Origin: Amylostereum areolatum | Lineage: Eukaryota > Basidiomycota > Agaricomycetes > Russulales > Stereaceae | Direction: 5' to 3' | Assembly (NCBI GenBank): GCA_012932865.1 | Contig: SAXG01000014.1 | Span: 394,740-458,739 of the forward strand | Length of the DNA stretch: 64,000 nt | Shown here: positions 53,137 to 62,823 of the stretch, piece after piece | Layout: every line of letters starts with the position of its first letter | Numbering within the stretch: the stretch's first letter is position 1 | Notes under the pieces: generated by a model | Told to the model about the DNA's origin: nothing | The model's input: only the letters and a program-made list of their open reading frames with translations | Databases searched by the model: none | Program-made: the position numbers and the translations under genes

Positions 53137-55957
53137 TCATGCCCCCGCGACGGGAGCGCGCACGCCCGGGAACCAGCGATGTCCATTCGTGTTCCAATCG
53201 AACTGCCGCTGATCCAAAGTAAGGACGTCTGCGAGAGTGGTCGGGGCACACGCTGCGAGGCCGCGCGCGATGTCCGACAGATCCTGTATGAGCTAGTTAT
53301 GCAATGGAGCATCAGAGCCCGGCCGCGGTGTGAAGAAGCAGGGAAGGCTTACGGTGAGTCTTTCCGCATGCCACTGGGAGGCCGAACCGGGCGGGACGCT
53401 CTGGAGCTCTTGGAAGAGCTGCGCGGCGCGCTCAAAGGTGGCGGATGGGGAAACTGCCTCGTCCTGTGGTGACCATTGTCAGCGGAGCGCGGGCGAAGTG
53501 GGTTGTGAACTGACCTCCAGCGCTGCAGCGCAGTCCGAGAGGAAAGCGTCGTGATCAGGGAGAGGAGCGATGGCGGCAGACACGTGCTCGTATTGGGGTA
53601 GGAAAGCCCATTTGTACCGTTTTCGGTGGTTGAGGAGCAGGCGTTCTCCGGAACACGTTATGAGAGGGATGGTGACCTTGCGAGATTTCATATTTAGTTT
53701 AGAAAGAGGAGAGGAAGTAGGAAAACTCACCACGAACATCGCTCGACACATCTCTCGCAGCGCAGCCAGAAACGGTCTGTCGAAGGCCAAATTTTGTCCG
53801 TTTAGGGTGGCTGGATGAAATCGTTAGGGAGACGTTATAACGGACAAGGACGGTGCGCGACTCGCCTGGTGGAAATGTTGGCGCAATCTCGTCGAAAAGG
53901 GCGATGTGCTTCGACAGTACTTCGTGGGTGTACCAGTACGCAAACGGCCGCTCGTAGGGCGCGTACAGCTGCAGTGTGAATCCAGAAAGGACCATCTCCC
54001 TAAGGGTCGAAAGCCTCCATAACCGCAGAGCCGTTGGAATGTTCTTCAGGAGTGAAAGCTGAGCTTCGTCCTGGAAGATATGGATATGAGATCGGATACA
54101 AAACCCAAGTCGACGCAACACCCACGGTTATGTCAAGCTGGTCTATTAGGGTTGCTATCTTATCATAGACTAATGCCCATTCTAAGAGGGAGTTGCTTAG
54201 GTGTCGTCGTCGCCGTGGTAGGTTGAACCACGCAGACTGCACATCCTTCGATATCAGCTGCAGACAAACGTCAGCGATAGAAATGTATAGCCAAGGGGAA
54301 GATCACCCACCCGAATGAGCCGCTGCTCTATATCTCTGACAGGTGGAGGCGCGTTGCCCATCCAGCAGTCGTGTACTGTCGTTGTAAACAGCGTGTACTC
54401 TGTACCCAATGTCTCTAGAAAGAATCGATCCACGAGCCAGATAGGCTGCAGCTCGCCGAACACCTGGAAGCCGTTGTAAAAGACTGACTGGAGGATGTTT
54501 AGCGTAGACTCCTGGCAACGAATTAAGAAGGGCATACCTGGGTGAGGGATCTAACATAGGGAAGCCGGTGATGCGAGTCAGTAACCGTGGACCGTAATGT
54601 CCCCACAATCTACAACGGTTCGTCTGAGAGATGTCGGTATAGGTGTTGTTTACCCGCCTACCTTCCACGTCGAAAGGTTCTTCTCCCACGATAGCTGGCA
54701 CAGCTCCGCAAGTCCGTCGAAAAGACTGGTGAGGTTATCCCATGTTGTATCTTGTGGGGGTAGTTCAAGTGCGTTAAGTGGCATGGTATTACTGAGACGG
54801 CGCGTGATATGGGGATCGAAGGCAAGCACGGCAGGGGAGTCAGCGGGAGGTATGGGTGGTGCAGGTTGAGTTCGTATATTATGAAGATGATGACGGGCCT
54901 GGTCGAGGAGGCCTTCTATGGTAACTCTGTCCCGGGCCAAATCTAGTCGAAATATATTCAGGAGGGCCTATCGGTTGATGTATCAGCGGGGTGGTCACCA
55001 GTGCAAGGGATGAGGAGGACGCACTAGGCGCAAGGAAAGTCTCTCCATAATGGCGTTTCTCCATGGAAGGGATTCTGGGCCGAGTTTTAGCTGATTGAAT
55101 GGAGAAACGACCCGCGATCAACGTACCCTCCGTTTCGCCAGCCACCCAGGAGACAGCGGAATCCATCATCGCCAACACCGTTCCAACCGGGACGGCCTCG
55201 GTGAGCGAAACCTCGCTCTTCTCGGATTGCCAATCTTCTGTCTACGCCCCTGACGTCAGAGAGAATGGAGTTATACGGAAAAGAGCACGAACATCGTGTA
55301 CGCGGCCCCTCGTCAGCTCCCGCCATGCAAGATCGCAACATTTGAGCAAGCCGGTTGCGGCGGCTCGAAGCACCAGCGTAACGAGTTGGCGCGGTCGAGA
55401 GGGATCGATGGGGTACTTGGGGCCGAGAAATATAAATTCAGGCTTGAGGGCTTCGAGGTGGTGAACGTAGAGAAAGGTGAAAACTGTTTGAGACAGGGTA
55501 TATCCTGTGTGCCATACCATCTACTCGCAAAGTCAGATCCACGCAAAAAAAAAACAAGAGAAAAAAATGCATACCTCGCACGAGAAAGACCTATCCAAGA
55601 TATAGCACAGCTCTTCGGGGAGCAAGGGGGCGAGAGGCTCGAAAGGCGGACGCCGCTCCTCGTCGAGGACGACGCCGCTGTCCATGCGGGGCTCGCCGAT
55701 CTGTCCGCACGCATCTCACTAGGCTGGATGCTGATATAGGGGATCCTTCGCTCACTTCTAGCGCAGTCATCGTGTCGTACAGACCAAAGCCGTCCATGAG
55801 GATGAGCTCCTCCGCGTCCATCTCTGCATGGTCGTTCAAAGGTCAGATCGGCGGGAAAGAAAGGCATGCGAACGGGACGGAACGCGCCTGCGGCCGCGGA
55901 TTCGAAGATCTCCGTGACGTCGAAGAAGTCGTTGCCACCGGGGAGGCCATAGTCCAT
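53137..55957 (-). CDS. NAA35: NatC N-terminal acetyltransferase subunit NAA35/MAK10
   Basis: Scaffold subunit of NatC, which acetylates protein N-termini starting Met-hydrophobic. Exons: 55957-55888, 55823-55756, 55700-55575, 55520-55302, 55241-55025, 54967-54662, 54609-54538, 54487-54311, 54257-54126, 54070-53866, 53810-53731, 53676-53515, 53463-53353, 53283-53137; about 696 residues. Family blocks: FFDVTEIFESAAAEMDAEEL and ILMDGFGLYDTMTALEIGEP at the start; TGYTLSQTVFTFLYVHHLEA; SVFYNGFQVFGELQPIWLVD with RFFLETLGTEYTLF; DIEQRLIRLISKDVQSAWFN with LPRRRRHLSNSL; and NGQNLAFDRPFLAALREMCR. The first and tenth introns have GC donors (G|GCGCGT and G|GCGAGT); both are needed for phase and family match. 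In exon 5 one base in TTTT (55085-55088) must be dropped to keep KLGPESLPWRNAIMERLSLR in frame. The gene is otherwise intact. Confidence 0.88.
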
Positions 55958-56064
55958 CGTCGGCGAGGCAGTCGGACAAGTGAGAATGTGTGTGGTGGAG
56001 GGCGGGAAGATAGGGCGAATTTCGAAAGGCGCGCGTCGCGTCACGCTCTCTTGAATTTCCACCC
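55958..56064. promoter_or_regulatory. 107-bp bidirectional promoter (NAA35 / TrpRS)
   Basis: Only 107 bases separate the divergent start codons at 55957 (-) and 56065 (+). No TATA box is visible; both products are housekeeping genes, so a shared TATA-less bidirectional promoter is likely. Confidence 0.6.
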
Positions 56065-57427
56065 ATGCGTCCGCTTTCCCTCCTCCCACCATGTCGCGCA
56101 CGGGCTACGACTTACGCGCGTAACTCGCTGCGATATCTCCATGGCTCCGCCGTCCGACTAGACGATGTCGTCAAAAAGCCCAGACCACGGGTGGTATTTT
56201 CCGGGATCCAACCCACAGGAATTCCCCATGTACGTGCGACCCCGACGGTCGCCCTCGACCTTTCACTGACGCCGCACGACGCACAGCTGGGAAACTACTT
56301 TGGTGCACTCGCGAACTGGGTGAATCTTCAGAAACATGCCGCTCCCGAAGACGAGCTGTTGTTCTCGGTCGTCGGTTGGCACGCGCTCACTCTGCCGCAA
56401 GACCCGAAAGCTTTGCTGCAGTCCCGGACAGACATGCTGGCGCTCCTCTTAGCCGTAGGGATTGACCCCAAAAGGTGTATAGTATTCCACCAAGATCAGG
56501 TGCGTTTCCTCCGTCCCGTTTAACTTGCTTTGCCTGACATGGAGCTAGGTTCAAAACCACGTAGAGTTGTCGTGGATTTTGAGCTGTCTGACGCCAGTGG
56601 GCAAGCTCAGACGCATGACGACGTGGAAGGGCCGTCTTGCGGCAGCGCGCAATGCCAACGATGAGTCCGAGATCGACGACTCTCTTCTTAACACCGGCCT
56701 TTTCACCTACCCCGTTCTCATGGCCGCCGACATATTGGCATACAAGTGCCTCTTCTTCCCAATTCCGCGTTAACTTATCTTCCTGACGATCCTTTAGAGC
56801 TACACATGTTCCTGTCGGTGACGACCAGACACAGCACCTGGAGCTCACTAGAGACCTTGCCGACGCCTTCAACCGCACCTTTGCTAAACAGAAACGATTC
56901 TTCCCGCTTCCCGATGTCATGATGAGTACGCACCTTGGTTTACGATTTCAGCTTGGTCACTAACGCCCTCCTTCGCAGCCCCTTCAAAACGCATATTGTC
57001 TTTGAAGGACCCGTCCGCGAAGATGTCCAAATCAGCCGCAGATCCCAACTCGCGCATCGTACTCACCGACACCGCGGCGCAAATCAAGTCGCGCATCCGC
57101 GGCGCCGTGACAGACTCCATCTCCGGCATAACCTACGACCCCGCCGCGCGCCCGGGGACGTCCAACCTGCTCACCATCCTCGCCGCGTGTACAGAGAAAG
57201 ACGTGCTCGAGGTTGCGGCGCGCTATGAGAACAAGGATCACGGCCAGCTCAAGGCGGACGTCGTCGATGCGATTGAGGAAACGTTCAAGGGCCCGAGGGC
57301 GGAGTTTGAGAGGTTGCGCGGGGAGCAGGCATATCTGCTGCAGGTTGCAGAGGAGGGTGCCGCGAAGGCGAGAGTGCGGTCCGGGGCGACGCTCGCGGAG
57401 GTCAGGCGGCGTATTGGCCTACAATGA
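56065..57427 (+). CDS. MSW1: Tryptophanyl-tRNA synthetase, mitochondrial type
   Basis: Class I aminoacyl-tRNA synthetase charging tRNA-Trp. Exons: 56065-56229, 56287-56499, 56549-56745, 56798-56925, 56979-57427; GT-AG, in phase, 383 residues. A basic, Ser/Arg-rich leader ([20 protein letters not shown]) resembles a mitochondrial targeting sequence. The class I signatures are [20 protein letters not shown] (HIGH-like) and AKMSKS (KMSKS, in [20 protein letters not shown]). Between them are [20 protein letters not shown] and [18 protein letters not shown], as in bacterial-type TrpRS. The C-terminus ends [11 protein letters not shown]. Length and order are typical of the mitochondrial enzyme. It shares a short divergent promoter with NAA35 and converges on REV1 with 164 bases between stops. 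Confidence 0.93.
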
Positions 57428-57591
57428 TCGTGCAGATATGTTCACCCCTCAGGCTGCACAGTGCACTCTCCATGATATATCTATTTGACGTTGGGTAGTT
57501 GCAACTAATCGAGCAATCGAGTGTGGTTAAACATTTGAATGATAAACATAAGGATACAAGAAAATACTATGTAGTACATCCACCACCGTTC

Positions 57592-60500
57592 TCAACGAAA
57601 TGCAATCTTTCCCCCATACCGGATTCTCACCACCTCGCTCATCCGACCCTTCACCTCCCTGAACGCCGCCCACCATGCCCGCGCGACCATCTCCGACGTG
57701 ACCCTCCCGACCTCCTCCACCCCCTCCATCTCCCACCCCTCAAACTCCGCCCTCTCGTACGTCCCCCACCCCCTCCGCCTCAGCAGCACGCCCCACCACC
57801 GCATCACCCCCATCGCCCTCTCCATCCCCCCGTCGCTCTCCACGCTCCGCTCCAACCACTTCGCGAAGTGCTCGATGTCCCGCCAATGCGGCACATGCTC
57901 CGTGAAGCCCGCGACCCACTCCCCGAGCAGCCTCCGCACGTCCGCGTCCTCCCAGAACACGAGCTTCTCCTTGCCCCCGCCCGGCTGCGGCTGCTTCAGC
58001 ACCGGCGGCGCCGTGTACCGCGCCTGCGGCGGCGGCGGCGGCGGGATGTACTCGTGAAGCGGATCGAAGTAGCGCCAGCGTCCGCCGAGCCTCTTCGGCG
58101 GCCTCAGCGGCTTGGTCGCGCGCACGGGGCGCTGCGACGGCCTGAGGCGCAACCCGCGCGCCTGCGCGAGCTGCTCGCGTTGGATCTTGACGGGCAGACT
58201 GCGGAACACGCCCGGGTCGATGTCGAGCGCGCGGAGCTCGGCGTCGTCCACGCGCACGTACGCCTTCTTCTTCACCATCTTGGCCGGGTCGCCGAACAAC
58301 CGCAGGAGGAACGGGTGGATCTTCACGGGCCCCCGCCCGCGCGGGGCGAGCTGGCGCGCGACGCGCTCGAGGTTGGCTGCGTGGCGCAGGGCGGGCAGGT
58401 TGGGGTCGTCGACGAGCGGGGCGGCGGGCGAGGCGGACCGGCGCTTGTATTCGGCCTCGAGCTCCTGGCGGATGTCGGCGGGGAGGGCCTCGAGCACGGA
58501 GAGATCGACTTGGGAGAAGGAGGGCAGGTCGGGGTGCGCGGGGGGTTGCTGCTGGTCTTCCGTGGAATTGGACGGAGGGTGGATTTGGATCTCGGGGATG
58601 GCGAGCAGAGGTGCTTTGCTCGCAGGTCTCTTTCGCGAGCCTGAGATGCGCTTGAAAGGCAGCCTTGCCTGGCCCGCCGCCGGTGCCAGCACCATCGCGT
58701 TCTCGAGCTTCTGGATCTGAATGCCGAGACCGCGCAGCTCGGACGGTGGGATGTCCAACGACTTGAGCAGCTTCCAGGCGAGCGCACCGATGGTCTTGGT
58801 ATCGTCCGTTGCACGCCCGGTAGGGCCTGTCATTACAGACTGCTTGTTGTAAGTTAAGCATTGCCCGTGGCCCAAGAACTAGATGCCGTGGTTTCGTTAG
58901 AGGCGAAACGAGAGGGAATCAGGGTGAAAAGGAAAGGTACCTTGGGAGCCTCGACGGGCGCGGAAGGGTCGCGCTTCATCACCTTCAGTGTGAGGGATCG
59001 GCCCTTCATATTCACGCCCTTAAGCCTTCGCGTGACTTCCTCCGCCATCTGGTGCAGGAACGCCTCCGCCTGCTCCGCGCTCTGAAAGCGTATCCCATAC
59101 TGCCCCAGAGAGATCGTGAGCAACATTAAATATCGATAGAAACTCACAAAAACGTGCAGCGTCGGGAGGAAGGCACTCACGTTGATCTCGCAGGACACCG
59201 ACTTGCGCGGCTTGTCGCTCTCGAGCTTGCGTTCGTCTATCCCGCGCACGGCCTTCCACAACGTCTCGCCCATGCCTCTCCCCAGCACCTCACACAGCGC
59301 CGCCTTGCTCTTCCCCACGAGGTCGCCCAGGTTCGTCGTCCCGAGCTTCTCGAGCGCCTTGTCGCGCGACGACCATCCAAACCCGTGCAGGTCCTGTATA
59401 TCCAGCGTCGCAATCAGTGCGGGAACGTCCGCGGGCAGGAGGTGGTGCGAGCCCGCGGGCTTGGCTTTGCGCGTGGCGAGGCGGGCCATCATGATGTTCG
59501 ACGCGATGCCAATGCTCACTGTGTCCCCTCGGTCAGCGGCCGATTGTGCAGAAGGAAGAAAAAGGCGGTACCTTCGCATCCGGTGGCGTCTCTCACACGC
59601 GCCCGGATGGACTCAGCAAGTTCCTTGGCGGTGTCGATGGGTGCGTCTTCCGCGTCGGGGTCATCCGCGCGAACGACCTTCATCTGGGAGATCGTAGAGG
59701 TCACCTCGATCAGAGCTTCGTCCACGGATACGGCCTGCAGATCGTCCGCCAGCGACATTAGGATGGTGTAAAATTTGAGAGAAAGCCGCTTGTATCTAAC
59801 GTGCGAAACATCAGCACTGGTCTGCTTGAACACGCTGAACAGACGCACCTTTCGAACTCGTAAGGGATCGTCACGACGTCCGGGCACAGCTTCCTTGCCT
59901 GCTGTAGACTGTGCGAAGCCAGTCAGACCAACTTGAACGTGATGCACACTCGACCCCGACACACACCTCATCCCGTTCTTGATCCCGAACGCGCGCGCCT
60001 CGTAGCTGGCGCTCGCAATCTCGCTCGTGCTCCCCGCACCACCCTGCCCGCCTTGCGAATGACACACCACGACGGGCTTCCCCCTCAACTGCGGCCTATC
60101 GACCAACCCGGCGCTCACAAAGAACGCGTCGAAATCAACGTGCATCACCACCCTCTCGCCCTCGCCCTCCCCCGCGCGCCGCTCCCGCCCCTTCCCCTTC
60201 AGCGGGTTGCGCAACACGAGCTCCGCGCCTTTCATGCTCACGCCGTCCGTCGTCTGCGATACGTGCGCCACGGCGGGGACGTCCCCGCGTTCGGCGCGGT
60301 CCTGCGCCTCCGCCACGAGCGCGCGCAGCTCTGCTTTCCAGGTAGACAGGTGGTGCAGGCGCGAGTTGCGGTAGTAGCCCTCGATGAAGTCCGGCGCGGC
60401 CGAGGTGTGCGCCGCGCGCCAGGCCGGGTCCGCCATCGCGCGCGCGGCGTGGGGGTTCGATTTGGCAGCGGCGTACGGGTTCCGGGAGTCGATCGTGTAG

Positions 60501-61903
60501 GGCACACGCCCTTGTGCTGGGCCTTGTCCACGCCCGCGGCCTCGTGCTTGTCCTCGCCCGCGTCCCCATCCGCGTCCCCTTCCCCTTCCATGCCCATACC
60601 CGTTATTAGCCGCTCGTGGCGGGGTGAACTGCGAGTTGGGAGAGCCGTCGAAGGAGGGCTCGGAAGCAAAACTGGGCTCGGGGGGCGTAAGGTCGACGTC
60701 CTGAAAAGAAACGTCCTCGGGCGATGGCGGGAAGCCTGCGCGAGGGTTTGGGTTTCGTTGGGCAAAGGGAAGGGCCGCCTGCGCGTTGCGGCCTTGCGGG
60801 GTTTCGATGCGGTCGTTGGGACGAAAGATGAAGTCGCGCCAGGGGAGAAGGATCTGGGCTTGGACGCTCTGGACGAGCCATTCGGGGCGCACGACCTTCA
60901 TGTGTTGGAACTCGTGGATCTTGGCGGGGGTGAGAGTGCAAGTGATGATGTGTGTCCTAAAACGTGCGTGTGAGTAGGAATAAAACCCGAAAGATGGGAG
61001 GTGAGGTACACGAGTGCTTTCTTGTCGAGGTATGCATGGAAAACACCGCCATGGTCCACGATGAGCTTTCGCAGGTCTTGAATTGAAGGCTCCGTCCTCC
61101 CGTTGATCTGAAGCAACCATCAATGCGTATACGAAGGGAAAGGAGCAGAGAGGACGTGCGTAAATAGCGAGCCCTTTGAACAGGGCGCTCTTCCTGCCCT
61201 CGCCGTCCTCCAGCGCTGTGTTCTGCACCTGCAACTTGGCCCGCTTTCGGCGCATGTACTCTCCGAACTCCCCAAAATGCGCCGCTCCATACGTATGGTC
61301 GTCCAGATAATCGTCCGCGTCGTCCGTGTTGCGGAGGTGGTGAGAAACGGGTTTGGCATGCCATCCGTCGTCCTCGTCCAGCCGGGCGCGTTTGAGGCTG
61401 GGTTGGGCGCAGGGAGGGGCTTCAAGACTGACATCGGCATCGTCTTCTTTCACCGCGTCCGCCTCGTCCTCGGTCGAGTACAGAGACGGCAGCTTGAAGC
61501 TGACATTGGCCCGATCATACTCGTCCTCGTCGTCGCTGGACTCCACACGGCGTCGTTTGAGTCCAGGCTGGGCGCAGGGTGGCGCTTCGAGGCTGATATC
61601 GGCACTGTCGGGGCGCTCGAAGCTGAGGATCGCGGTCCTGTCGTCTTGATGCTCGTCGTGCTCGTCGTCGCTGCTGTCGGGCAGGTAGCGGCGCTTGAGG
61701 CCGGGTTGGGTGCACGGCGGGGCTTCGAGGCTGATGTCCGCGTCGTCCGTGGATTCACCCTCGTGGGCCGGGTCAGAGGCGGGTTTGAATTCAGATGGGG
61801 CGTCTCCGGGGAGAACGGCGGTGCGGAGGGCCTCGAGGAAGGCAGAGTCGTCGGAGCCAAAGAGGTCGGAGGAGTTGCTCGGAGTGGACGTGAGAGGGGC
61901 CAT
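57592..61903 (-). CDS. REV1: DNA repair polymerase REV1
   Basis: Y-family translesion synthesis polymerase and scaffold that inserts dCMP opposite lesions. Exons: 61903-61160, 61107-61010, 60956-59967, 59908-59849, 59795-59572, 59518-59181, 59099-58941, 58878-57592; in phase, about 1,299 residues. Order: acidic leader; BRCT near 245-335 (LFKGLAIYINGRTEPSIQDL, THIITCTLTPAKIHE, VVRPEWLV); an RGG-like region (GRGRGRGWGRGRGQ); and the catalytic core with MHVDFDAFFVS and SVDEALIE, then YEARAFGIKNGMSLQQARKL, GIASNIMMARLATRKAKPAG and LHGFGWSSRDKALEKLG. The C-terminal third has the polymerase-interacting helical region with LKSLDIPPSELRGLGIQIQK, characteristic of Rev1. The first intron has a GC donor (TAC|GCACGT at 61159), without which the BRCT frame breaks. 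Three copies of a DISLEAPPC(A/T)QPGLKR-like block lie in the leader. Confidence 0.92.
61383..61743 (-). repeat. Three peptide-coding repeats in REV1 leader
   Basis: Within the REV1 first exon the frame encodes ADISLEAPPCTQPGLKRR, ADISLEAPPCAQPGLKRRR and ADVSLEAPPCAQPSLKRAR at about 61743-61690, 61605-61550 and 61437-61383, separated by acidic, Ser-rich spacers. The nucleotide repeats are long enough to be an internal duplication. Confidence 0.75.
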
Positions 61904-62823
61904 CGGTGCGCGGTTGGCAACTTGGCTTGCTAGGTTGGATATTGAGAACAGATATTCATTAGATGTACAAAAGATGCAAAAATATATCGAGAAATAGGGA
62001 ATATCAGGGCGAGGCGAATGTGGACATGGAACAAGACGCGTCCCCAGGATTATTTAAAGATTGTGAACCCCGACGCGTCCTCGACTCAGGCCCAGCGTTC
62101 TTTGTGTTTGTTTGGCTGTAGCCTCCACCGTTACGTAATGACCCACGTCCGATCGGAATCGGGGTGAATATGAACTCCAGTCTCCAGATTCCAGACTGGA
62201 AGAACCGACCACCATACACAGCCTATATATGCAACGTCAATCCTCGTCGCTGAACCGCAGGCTCGTACTTCAAGCCAAAAGCTCTAGAGATCAGATTCAC
62301 GCCTCCGAGGATGTACACACGCAATCTTGAGCGCTGTCGAGATGTCGAGAAACCCCATCCCCCTCGCGAGCTCGCAAGCAATCGACGTCAAGTCATTATG
62401 ATTCACCCCAGCGCGCACGCGCGCCGGAGGGCAGAATAAGTAAGGTGGCCACAGCGACGGTCTAGCGCTACATGGAAAACAAAAAAAAACATCGGCTCGA
62501 ACACATCGCCCCGCGCAGCAGTCGTGATACACCCGTAAAGTACTTACCGTATACATCCAAAGCAAAACATGTCAGAGGGCGGGAGCAGAGGGGAAAGCGA
62601 GACGGAAATCAGGGAGATGCAGGGCGCTCCGCTTGCGGGGCGCGTCAGTCGGGCGAGAGAGCCGGTCAGGAGGGACCCGCGGGGTCCGTCTGGGAAGGAA
62701 AGTGGTGCGCGGAGAGGGCGCGGGGTGGGGGGCGAAGTGGGCCCGGGCGGGTGTGCCGTGCGTGCGTGTGTGCGTTGTCGTGTGTCGGGGGGTCGTGAAT
62801 CGTGTTGGAACGGGGGCGGAAGC
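61904..62823. other. Intergenic region (REV1 promoter / PL14-B 3' side)
   Basis: About 920 bases. An A-rich run (aaaacaaaaaaaaac) lies at about 62475-62489. Both flanking genes are on the minus strand. No gene or repeat recognised. Confidence 0.5.

Noticed and set aside
57499..58644. 381-aa plus-strand ORF
   Set aside because: It is a Pro/Arg/His-rich shadow of the REV1 C-terminal exon on the other strand.
59933..60973. 346-aa plus-strand ORF
   Set aside because: Antisense shadow of REV1, which has the catalytic motifs and consistent introns.
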